A stretch of 64,000 nt of DNA from Fragum whitleyi. Lineage: Eukaryota > Mollusca > Bivalvia > Cardiida > Cardiidae. Both the position numbers and the translations under genes were made by a program. The notes under the pieces were generated by a model that did not search any database, was not told the DNA's origin, and saw only the letters and a program-made list of their open reading frames with translations. Of the stretch, positions 54,726 through 64,000 are shown piece by piece (within the stretch, counting starts at the first letter, position 1; each line of letters begins with the position of its first letter). The stretch is taken from positions 38,045,730 to 38,109,729 of the forward strand of contig OX411554.1 in NCBI GenBank assembly GCA_948146395.1, written 5' to 3'.

Positions 54726-55920
54726 TTTATAAGCTCAACTGGCTGAAAGCCACTGGGGCTATTGTCATGGCATTGTGTCCGTCGTGCGTCTGTCCGTCCG
54801 TGCGTCTGGTCGTAAACTTTTCTTAAAAAATCTTCTCCTCAGAAACTACTGGATGGATTTCAACCAAACCTCACAGAAATGATCCTTGGGTGACCCTCTT
54901 TCAAAGTTGTTCAAGAAATTTTGATCCAATGAAAAACATGGATTTAATGGGCGTGGCTAATTTCCAAATATGGTAAAAAGTGACTTTTCTCAGATTCTAA
55001 TCAATGGATACCAACTAAATTTTACATGAATGATCCTAAGGTGACCCTTTATCAGTCTACAAAAAATCATTGTGATCGGATGTAAAATATGCATTTTATG
55101 GGCGGAGGTCATTTCTCTATATGTTATATAGTGGAAACTCTGAAAATCATTTTCTCAGAAAGTAACTGATGGATATCAACCAAATTTCACTGGAATGATC
55201 CTTGAGTGACCCTTTATCAGTCTACAAAACATTATTGTGTTCAGATGGAAAATATGCATTTTATGGGCGGAGGTCATTTCTCTATTTGTAATATAGTGGA
55301 AACTTTGAAAATCATTTTCTCAGAATGTAACGGATGGATATCAACCAAATTTCACTGGAATGAATCTTGAGTGACCCTTTATCAGTGTACCAAAAATTAT
55401 TTTTATTGGGTGAAAAATATGCATTTTATGGGCAGAGGTCACTTCTCTATATGTCATATAGTGGAAAACTTGAAAATCATTTTCACAGAATCTGATTTTT
55501 GGATATCAACTTAATTTCATTGGAATGATCCTTGAGTGACTCTTTATCAGTGTACCCAAAATTATTTTGATTGGATGAAAAATATACATTTAATGGGTGG
55601 AGGTCAATTCTCAATATGTTGTATAGTGGAAACTATGAAAAACATTTTCTCAGAATGTAACTGATGAATATCAATCAAACATTTTTGGTATGATCCTTGG
55701 GTGACCCACTATCATGCAGCCAAAAATTATTTTGATTTGATGAAAAATATGTCTTTTAATAGCAGAGGTCATTTCTCTATCTGTTATATTTGAAACTTTG
55801 AAAATCATTTTCAACATCAGTAGAACCCCAAATATCTAAAAACCTAGTCAAAACATTTATTTGCTTTTACAAGAATTTCAAGCCTGTGGAGCGACTCAAG
55901 CCATTCATGGCTTTCTAGTT
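54726..55920 (+). mobile_element. Family A element, copy 3 (complete)
   Basis: 'ataagctcaactggctgaaa' head, (gtcc/gtgc) run at 54780-54810, five to six units of about 166 bp. The end 'aagcctgtggagcgactcaa..ggctttctagtt' is identical to copy 1. Downstream of the gene. Confidence 0.85.
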
Positions 55921-57060
55921 CAATTCCCATGTCAATAGTATAACATATTTTCTTTATTTGATTTGTTGAAATATTAAAAGAATGATTTTTATCTAAGGTA
56001 AAGTCTTTTAAAGATGGCTATTTCCTATATTGGCTACAGAATTCAATTTAGTAATAAATTTGTATTTTTGTATTCATAATTACTATTCAAGATATATTTG
56101 AATCCCTATTGCAATTTTAGACTGGTCCTAATTGAAAGAAGTTGCTGTCCACAATGAAGAATAGGTTCAGTTTTCAATGAAACCACCTCATGTAGTTGAA
56201 AATATTCTTGGAAAAGAAGAAATTTCTTGTTACAAGCAATTTCATCTTTTTTCCACAATATTTTCTCAAAAGTAAAATCACAGGGATGCAGGAAAGGGCT
56301 ATTGTTTTAAGTTTTAGATAAGAAATGTGATATGGAATTGAACAGTATACCAGTATTTGAAGTTGTAAATAAATGTAAATATTTTCATTCTAAATTAAAT
56401 AAGTTACTAAATTGATTAGATGATTTTATAAGAATGTTACAAAGTTTTTAAACTGTTATTGTTAAAGTGCCATTTTTAAATTGTTAAGTTGTTAAGAAAG
56501 TTTTATTTAGATAAATTATTTGTGTTGTTGTATTTGAAAAAAAACCATACTGGATAATACATTCAGAAATAAAAAAATGATAGATTTATAACAGAATACA
56601 CAGGCTATTTCTGATTCAAAACCGTTCCCCCTTAGCCTGGCCCGCTCAGCGGTAACCCATCCGGCTAGAAATTCTGGGTCATGAGTTTGGCCAACATTTA
56701 TCTGACTTTTGACAAAAGTCATTGTGATACGAGTAGTTTGCCTCCCCATTAATGGGTGTATGATAAGTAGTATACCACTCAAAGTTTACTAAGCACCAAC
56801 ATTTTTCGCTATCCTACAGGAGCTGATTAATAAAAAACCCCAAAACATTCGTGTTCGTGTTTAAAATTGTACAATAATGTATTGACAAGATATCTTATGT
56901 ATACATTACCAAATTTGACACGCAATTTTCTCCGAGACTCGTGCAAAATGGGGAACCCCAGTTTCTTACCTGTCCTTTCTCATTTTCTACATGTACAGGT
57001 TTCGTGTAGATGCTTAAGCTTCTGTTTTTCAGTACTTTATTGACTTTTAAGTCGTTACTC
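55921..57060. other. Intergenic, no gene seen
   Basis: AT-rich. Holds the hairpin at 56211-56254 (gaaaagaagaaatttcttgt / acaagcaatttcatctttt, copy 5 of the AAGAAATTGCTTG family) and an unassigned stretch up to the Tc1-like element. Confidence 0.5.
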
Positions 57061-58094
57061 ATGGCTAATCAAAATGTCAGACGACAATTATCTGTCGAAC
57101 AATTGTGGCGTGCTATAGATATGGTGGAGCAAGGGGCTTCCCATCGTGATGTTGGCATGGTACTGGGGGTACACAATGCTGTTGCAACCAGAGCTTGGGT
57201 ACGATACCAACAGTATGGTACACCTGTAAGGAGACATGGTGGAGGTAGGAGAAGAGCTACCTACGTCGCAGAAGACCGTTTTTTGGTAATTCAAGCCCCG
57301 ATATAACAGGTATGCTACGAAACATAGCTACGTTCCGACCTTCAAAACGCCTCGGGAGTGCGAGTTTCATTTCAAACCATACGAGCACGGCTGCATGAGC
57401 ATAACCTGAGGTCAAAAAGACCATGTATTCGTATTCCGCTGTCCCGAGTTTAACGTCGGCGTCGGTTAACATGGGCATTGGACCACGTTGACTGGCGCAT
57501 AAGACGCTTGCGCCCCGTGCTTTTCACGCATGAGTCCAGTTATTACTCGGACTTAACTGATAGGCGGGCTATGGTGTGGAGAAGGCCGGGGGAAAGGTTC
57601 AATTCAGCTAACATCGCTGAGCACGATCGTTATGACGGTGGGTCCATCATGGTTTGGGGTGGCATCAGCTTGGATGGGCGGACTGATCTTGTTATTTTAG
57701 AAAGAGGTACTCTGACAGCTCGTAGGTACATTAATGAAATCCTCAATACCTACGTAAGATTTTACGCTAGTGCTATTGGGGATGGATTCATTTTAATGGA
57801 TGACAATGCGCGTCCACACACGGCCCGTATAGTCCAAGAGTATCGCCAAGAAGAGGGCATTCCACGTCTGGACTGGCCGGCTCGCTCACGGGACTTTTGT
57901 GGAATGAGCTAGAGGTCCGAGTTTCGGCTTGCCAGATCCAGCCAAGGACACTCCAGGAGCTCGGCCAGATCCTTTGAGATGTAGAGTCTGTTATTCCCCA
58001 AAGAGTAATCCAGAACTTAAACAGGATTATGCAGAGGCGCTGTCAGGCTGTTATTGACAGTGTCGGCTCTCATACTCGTTATTGCTTGTCCTGA
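57061..58094 (+). pseudogene. Tc1/mariner-type transposase, broken
   Basis: N-terminal helix-turn-helix part (ATG at 57061: QLSVEQLWRAIDMVEQGASH, then RDVGMVLGVHNAVA), then a basic GGGRRRAT segment. The C-terminal DDE part includes VWRRPGERFN, GGSIMVWGGIS and ILMDDNARPHTA. Damage: frame change near 57300, a stop near 57452, and a small deletion near 57897 that removes the segment normally carrying the third catalytic acid. The first catalytic Asp of the family's F-x-D-E-S motif reads His here (LFTHES). No clear terminal inverted repeats were found. It cannot encode an active enzyme. Confidence 0.88.
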
Positions 58095-58235
58095 ATACAA
58101 GAACTTCTACATTGCTGATTTATTTCCAAAAATTATTGCGCAGTCGTTTCTCTTATTTTATAAAAATGTCATTTGAATGATCTTAGTCTGTAGTGCAAGG
58201 GTCAATGTCACATTGCAAGGTCAAACGTTTTCTGG

Positions 58236-58301
58236 TCAGTGCAGCTCTATTGTAAGTGCCTACATATTTATAGGCACTTACAAATAGTGTTGCGCTGATC
58301 C
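58236..58301. repeat. GTAAGTGCCT hairpin, copy 2
   Basis: attgtaagtgccta / taggcacttacaaat around 'catattta', with outer arms gtcagtgca / tgcgctgat. Confidence 0.8.
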
Positions 58302-58559
58302 CTCGATCTGTCATCTTTCGACATTCATTTTAACTTTATTTTGTGTCCAAGAACCACATGGTTTTTTTTCTTTCATGGGGATTCAGGCAAACAAAATTTT
58401 GAATGATGCAACAATCATAAAAAGTGCACAATAATATACACGTCTACTTTTGATCAAATAAAAGAAATGATTTACATTTATATTAAGATTAACGCATAAA
58501 ATTGTGCACCCTTATAATCTTTTCTTAAAAATCCGATTTTGCATCTTTTTTCGTGAATA

Positions 58560-58720
58560 ACGCTGCGTGGTGCACATGGTCGAGGGGAATCCACGGGTAA
58601 TGGGTTACAGGAAGGGCACTAGCATTTAGGCGAGAAGGTTCCGAGTTCGATTCCTGTGAGAGACTATTGATTATCTATTGATGGGGGCTTAATTTAAATT
58701 GCCAGAACTTGTATCGCTAT
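58560..58720 (+). repeat. Possible tRNA-like SINE fragment
   Basis: 'aaggttccgagttcgattcc' followed by tgtgag resembles a B-box/T-arm. Upstream 'ggcactagcatttaggcgag' could be an anticodon arm. The A-box is unclear. Confidence 0.3.
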
Positions 58721-58910
58721 CGTATTGACTCGTGTTGTCTGGGATGGTGTCTTTTCCTTTAGATTAATAGCTAAAGATATTGCGTATTATTGGATAAAAT
58801 GTACGATTTCATGGGGCGTCAAAAGGCTAACGTAAATGGTCAAAACCCAGGCGTTAACGGGAGAAAATTTTAATTAATTAGTTAATTCACGTGCTGTTTA
58901 CGCCCGGCGT

Positions 58911-59770
58911 CTTAGCTCACCTGAGCACCAAGCTTTCAAGGTGAGATTTTGTGGCTGTGTGATGTCTGTCGTCCGTCGTGTATCGTCAACGCTTACCTTG
59001 TAGACACTTTAGAAGCCATACTTTTGTTTAATCAACCTAAAATATGGCCAGATTGATTAAATTGATAAAATCACGGTCAAGTTCGAAATCTGGTCAAGTC
59101 GGGTAAAAATTAAGTCTCGAAATTAAATCTTAGAATTACCCTGTAGCCACTCTAGAGACCATTTATTTTGCTCAATCAACCTGAAAATTGAGCGGATTGA
59201 TTGCCTTAGAAAATCTCGACTAAGCTTAAAAATCAGGTTAAGTGGGGTCAAAAACTAGTTAACGGGGTCAAATCGTAGAAAAACCATTGTAGACACTGTA
59301 GAGCCATATTGTTTGCTCAATCAACCCGGAAATTGGTCAGATCGATGGTCCTAATAAAATCTTTTTCAAATTCGATTCATTCAAGTAGGGTCAAAACTAG
59401 GTCACGAGGTCAAAACTTGGACATACCGTGTAGACACTCTAGAAGCAATATTCTTTGCTCAATTAATCTGAATATCGGTCGGATTGGTTTTCTTGATGAA
59501 ATCTCGACCAAGTTCGAAAATGGGTCAAATAGAAGCCAAGAGGTCAAATTTTAGAAAAACCTAGACATCATTGGCTCAATCAACCTGAAAATATGTCAGA
59601 ATGATTGTCTGAGTGTTTTCTCGAATCAGTTTAAAATTGGGTTAAGTGGGGTCAAAAATGAGGTCAAGAGATCACTTATTAGAAAAACCGCACAGACATA
59701 TTCAATGTCATATTTGGCTCAATTAATCTTTGAATTGGTCAAACTTATTGTTTTTGTTAGATCTAAGACA
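58911..59770 (+). mobile_element. Family C-type element, copy 5
   Basis: 'cttagctcacctgagcacca' head, units with 'tttgctcaatcaacctgaaa' and 'gaggtcaaaacttgg'-type text as in copy 1 (16919). The right end is decayed. Confidence 0.75.
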
Positions 59771-60662
59771 AAATATGTTGTTTCGACTACATCTTAGACA
59801 GTAAACTCGGGCGATTAAGGGACAATATTTCCTTCCTTTTTTTACTCAAAATATCCTCATTCTGGGGCCTATACTCTGTAACCAATCTCAATGATACCGC
59901 TCTTTTTCTACATCGTATTTCCCAAAAATATCAATAAGTGTATTCCTTTAAAGCCCCGTCTTTGTTGTTGGTGAACATTTCCGAAACGCAAGACAATGAT
60001 CTTAGACGACTATGTTCACAAAACTAGACTTTTATTCTCAAAGATAAGTTTGAATTTGTCATTCTAATATTCGGTAATGCAAATTATTAGGACGCGGTGA
60101 TCTAAATATTTGCCTAACTTGATGAATATTTATGACCCACAACATTTCGCTTCTATACCACTCTTGCTCGTAGGCGTTTTTCACGTAACCAAATTCTCAT
60201 TTAAATATTTTACGTAATACGGCAGAACATGCATTTCATGAAAAAGCCGCCGTTTGTCGGTTTATTTAATTTTTATGTAACTCTTTTTTCATAAGACTAA
60301 ATCAAGAAAAAATATTCAAAGAATATTCACGAAAGAGCGATTTTTTACACTTAACGCAGACTGTGGCTTTATTAAAATAAGATGAAGGTTCTACTTTGAC
60401 GAGTATGAAAATAATAAATGAAAAAATAGTAAAATTCGTAAAAAATATTCATTGAGATTGATACAGAGCAAAAATAAAGACGTAGATCTAATTCCCGTGT
60501 TAAATATGACGTGAAGGATTTACCAAGCTACGTCTGTGTGAAAGGAAAAACGGTTGAATGCATAACGCATTTTTTCCGGTATATTTTTGGGTTTGGGGCT
60601 AGTTCAAAAGTGATTCTATGATTTTTTTTCGCGATTTCTGTTTGAATAAATGCACAAGTCCT
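59771..60662. other. Intergenic, no gene seen
   Basis: AT-rich with somewhat more CpG than the introns. No recognisable coding or repeat structure. Confidence 0.35.
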
Positions 60663-61506
60663 TTTTATCTCACCTGAGCACGTTAAGGAGAGCTTTATGG
60701 ATCACCACGAGACCACCGTGCGTCGTCCGTAGTCAACTATCTTAAAAACTTCTTCTCCTGAACCATTAGGTCGATTTCAATCAAGCTTTGCCAGAATGTT
60801 CCTTTGGTGACCCTTTAGTGAAAATTGTTCGCAAATTTCTGAATGGCCCTTAAAAATGGACCTGGCAGGGCATGGAAATTTTTCAACGACATTTCCTCCT
60901 TTACCTCTGGGCCGATTTCAATGAAACTTTACCAGAATGTTCCTTGGGTGACCCTTTTTAAAATTATTCGCAAAATTTTGATTGACCCATAAATATGGGT
61001 GTGACTGGGAGGGTTTATTTTTAGCCCGAAATCTTTGGACGACATCTCCTAAACCCCTGGGCTGATTTCAATGAAATTTTACCAGAATGTTCCCTGTGTG
61101 ACCATCTTTAAAAAGTATACACAAAATCTTAATTGGCCCGAAAATATCGGCGTGGCACGGCGTGATTTATATTGAGCCTGAAACTTTTGAACTACATCTC
61201 CTCCTGATCCACTGGGCCGATTTCAATGATCTTTACCAGAATTTCCCTTGTGTGACCCTTTCAAAAATTGTTCGCGAAATTTTGATTGGCCCATAAATAT
61301 TGGCGTGGCAGGGAGAGGCTTATTTTGAGTCTCCTCTGTAATGAATGGGTGGGCAGCGTCTATTTTCACTTTAAAATCTCGGAAATAAATCTCCTCTTCA
61401 AAAAAAAGGCAATTGCGAATGAAACTTTGCCAGAAAATTACTTTGATGAGTTCCACTGAACCAATAAATTTCAGGTGAGCGGTTTAGGGCCATTCTGGCA
61501 CTCTTA
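60663..61506 (+). mobile_element. Family B element with gctcacctgagca-type ends
   Basis: 'tttttatctcacctgagcac' head, five units of about 150 bp with 'gccgatttcaatgaaacttt' and 'accagaatgttccttgggtg', end 'tttcaggtgagcggtttagg..ctggcactctta'. Confidence 0.8.
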
Positions 61507-61522
61507 TATTCAATAATAGAAT

Positions 61523-61665
61523 CAATTCACGTTTTCGAGGGCTATAACATTTGCAGAGACCCTTATAACGCATTTAAAGCCCCCGTGCTTCGCACTGGGG
61601 CGTTAAACTATTTTTCGGGTCTCTGCAAATCTTAACACCCTCAAAAACGTGATTTAACCCTATAG
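61523..61665. mobile_element. Hairpin MITE (143 bp), GC-rich apex
   Basis: Arms tcacgttttcgagggctata..catttgcagagaccc and gggtctctgcaaatcttaac..accctcaaaaacgtga. Apex 'gcccccgtgcttcgcactgg'. Related copy at 8681-8772. Confidence 0.85.
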
Positions 61666-61784
61666 TAACTGCGTCAATAATTAGGTCATTGCAATGCTTG
61701 GCGTCGTACGTGTCTTACCCTTTTCTACGGTTGTCATAACAAAATAGAGGAGAAATGAAAAGTATCAAAAACTCTTCCTGGATA

Positions 61785-62090
61785 TTTTTTACGCCGCTCT
61801 AGGCGGACGTATACTGGTATCATCACGATCTCTGAGACCGCAAGTCCATTTCTTATCAACACATACCCCCATTAATTATGAACGGATTTGCATGAAATTT
61901 TCACATAATGTTCCTGATCATATGACCATGTGAATATCGTCGTCGTTTTGAGATACTTTATTGCGTCACAGTAATAGGCACCTTCGTGTTTGACTTCTAT
62001 CAAGGCGGCAAACGGTACTCTTTTTTTCCACAATCCAACAAGTAACCACTCGCACGCAAAGGTAAAGCCCAAAATCATTGAAGAAAAAAA
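61785..62090 (+). repeat. Family F-like head fragment
   Basis: 'cgccgctctaggcggacgta' and 'tactggtatcatcacgatct', then 'aacggatttgcatgaaattt'-type core. Truncated. Confidence 0.5.
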
Positions 62091-62371
62091 ATCTAGAAAG
62101 GATAAAACGGCCTAGATACTTGAAAATTTAATTAGCTCATTGTTTTAATTAAATTGATAAAGTTCATAAAAACGCAATTTATCTCGCATTTTATCTTATT
62201 TAAGAACGCAACATCAAAGCCGTAATTAATAAGTGTTCTTCAGAAGTAAAAAGTGTAAACAAGGTGTGACCTTATTGTATCTTTTGAAATGGGCGGGGTC
62301 AAATAGAACGTGCATGATACCCGGATTTCGATCCGCCCTGCGTCCAGAGTTTAAAATCGTTTGCGAACATT

Positions 62372-62614
62372 AACCCTTGTCATGCTGAACCCGGAATATT
62401 TCTGCTTTGGTAGGAGCTATAGACAATCATCAGTCTGCACATATGTGCAGCCTGATGTTGGTCTACACCACCTGTTTCTCACTTTCGGACCAGAACTGTC
62501 AATAGATTTAGTTTTTCAAATAAAAATTGACCTACAGTTTGGACTTTTAGTGCTTTTTGCCCTTTGATTTTGATGAATATTTTTAGCTTAAATTTATTCA
62601 GCATGACAAGGGTT
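62372..62614. mobile_element. MITE (243 bp), AACCCTTGTCATGCTGAA ends, copy 2
   Basis: Left AACCCTTGTCATGCTGAA, right TTCAGCATGACAAGGGTT, an exact inverted pair. The core has 'cagtctgcacatatgtgcag', a short palindrome. Confidence 0.88.
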
Positions 62615-62713
62615 CAGATTTTTTCCCGCTGTGCATATGAGTACACGTGCAAAACATAGCTCTTACTTTTCGCGAACGTTTTTTATCTTGGATACACAGC
62701 TGTTTTTTGGCAT

Positions 62714-62915
62714 TAAGATTCATGTGAAGTGTTTGAGACCCAACTTTAAGGGCACTTCATTTGCCAAGAAAAAGCAGTATGTCCAGGTATATTATATATC
62801 AAAATGATGCTATTTATGAGTCCAAGCAGTTGAGCACAAAGCTATAGCGGTATAGCCTCTTGGCAAATGAAGTGCCCTTTCAATTTGGTCTCAAACACTT
62901 TACATGAACCTTAAA
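62714..62915. mobile_element. Hairpin MITE (~200 bp)
   Basis: ttcatgtgaagtgtttgaga.. and ..tctcaaacactttacatgaa arms. The inner arms aagggcacttcatttgccaa / ttggcaaatgaagtgccctt are perfect. About 88 bp of loop. Confidence 0.88.
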
Positions 62916-63400
62916 TGAACCTTAAATTTGGAACAAAAATGGCGGCGGACCATGGGATGGTTTTATGTAAAAGCCATTCATATTATAAACTCCCATCCAA
63001 ATTGATCGCAATATATATCTTTTTGGTAAGGTTATTTTTTTAATTGCTTCGTGTGGCATCAATTAGTAGTACTCTTCATTTTCTGATAAAAGTACACCCC
63101 ATGAGACTGTCATGGACTCTACGGAGGTTAATCCCATTTTACAAAAAAAAAAAAACAAATTGTGTCATCTGTATTTTAAATGAAATACCTTCTCCAACAA
63201 AACTGTATTGCTGAGCTGTTTGATATATAGCATGTAAAACCACTTTATAGTCCTCAAAATATTTTGTTAAAATGAAGTCCCCTTGGCGGGACGTTTATGG
63301 GCTGCAACCGGGCACACCAAATTCTACAAAAAAGCAAAGGCGGGTATTTTCCAACCGTTTGCACCGTTTTGTCATCCAGAACACAGGGCTGGTTACTTGA

Positions 63401-63463
63401 GTCAGTGCAACACAATTATAAATGCCTATATATATATAGGCATTTATAATAATGTTGCACCGA
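63401..63463. repeat. GTAAGTGCCT hairpin family, copy 3
   Basis: gtcagtgcaacacaattata.. pairs with ..ataatgttgcaccgac. The inner stem is attataaatgccta / taggcatttataat. Confidence 0.78.
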
Positions 63464-64000
63464 CCCCCTCGAATTATGTTCTCGGGTATTATAAAATTCT
63501 AATTACTACCAGTATGGCAAGCAGCTTCATAACGTAATTACACTTTCAAATAGCCTAATTAAAAATGCATAAAAAATCATAGTTCGATCGTAAGAAAATG
63601 ATAGAAATATTTATTCAGGCGAAAATTTCAAGGAGTAATAATTTTCTTTTTTATCAAACTTATTAAAATCATTTTAAGGAGATAAAAAAGATGAATTCAT
63701 TATGAATTTGAAGATTTGAAAACTATCATAATGAATTCACAATTGTACATTTGTAGTCAATTACTCAAGCGTGATGTACGATTTCAATCAAACGGATCAG
63801 AAAATTTTGCGGTTAGTTGTCTAATAGTCACGGTAACGATTCGGATTATATTCCTTGTTTCTGATTAATGAATAAACATTTCGCTCGGCTCGGATTATGA
63901 ACTGCACATCATTTGGCACACGCTGTGCCGTTCAGTTGGTGATATGTTGTTTGTTATGGTATCTATCGCAAGCTGGGAGAGTTACGTATAAAGAGTGAGT
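63464..64000. other. Right edge, no gene seen
   Basis: A small hairpin gaattcattatga / tcataatgaattc lies at 63693-63739. The last bases are unassigned and no coding exon could be supported. Confidence 0.35.

Noticed and set aside
60240..60662. Possible promoter or first exon of a downstream gene
   Set aside because: Slightly more CpG but no TATA, initiator or coding signal that could be defended.
63283..63537. 84-codon open frame near the right edge
   Set aside because: No recognisable protein features, and it overlaps the hairpin at 63401-63463.

Overview
The window is eukaryotic nuclear DNA, most likely from a bivalve mollusc, probably a clam-like heterodont (inference). It is AT-rich, with small exons in multi-kilobase introns. 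Its introns are filled with repeat families of a kind I know from bivalve genomes: modules starting 'ttttagctccactgg', 'ttagctcacctgagca', 'ttatacccccc..cctacgaagtagag' and 'tttttatgcccccg', each followed by a (gtcc/gtct)n microsatellite and then tandem units of about 145-171 bp. There are no operons, ribosome binding sites or prokaryotic genes.

One host gene can be supported. It lies on the + strand and its 5' part is outside the window. I could chain 15 coding exons between 1339 and 53517; every junction is AG/GT and all 14 phases agree. The spliced coding sequence is 2,691 nt, or 896 codons plus a stop. The partial protein has a charged coiled-coil N-terminal part (about residues 1-90), a long low-complexity Pro/Gln/Ser/Asn-rich middle (about 100-660), and an acidic Phe-rich, FG-containing C-terminal part (about 663-896). 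It has no membrane segment. I cannot name it with certainty. A low-confidence idea is the synaptonemal-complex protein SIX6OS1 (C14orf39).

The introns and 3' flank hold mobile DNA. From left to right: an intron-1 region (2.9-6.3 kb) with nine copies of a 16-bp near-palindrome, several about 338 bp apart; two clusters of a CATATAAGTGG-type repeat (6.9-8.1 kb); several TIR elements, some with target-site duplications (12.4, 18.1, 19.8-21.2, 21.8-22.8 and 47.5 kb); a 402-bp miniature LTR retrotransposon (TRIM) at 24.9-25.3 kb whose LTRs carry a tRNA-like pol III promoter; a (ggagtcctaacttgc)n satellite at 32.5-33.2 kb; a hAT-derived element with an 8-bp duplication and a hAT C-terminal coding remnant (36.6-38.4 kb); a 171-bp-monomer array with 1.03-kb higher-order repeats (41.6-45.4 kb); tRNA-derived SINEs, two with perfect 12-bp duplications (46.3-47.0 kb); LINE remnants (35.2 and 50.9-51.9 kb); and, beyond the gene, a broken Tc1/mariner transposase (57.1-58.1 kb). 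Short hairpin (MITE-like) families recur throughout.

No second host gene is evident to the right of 53.5 kb.
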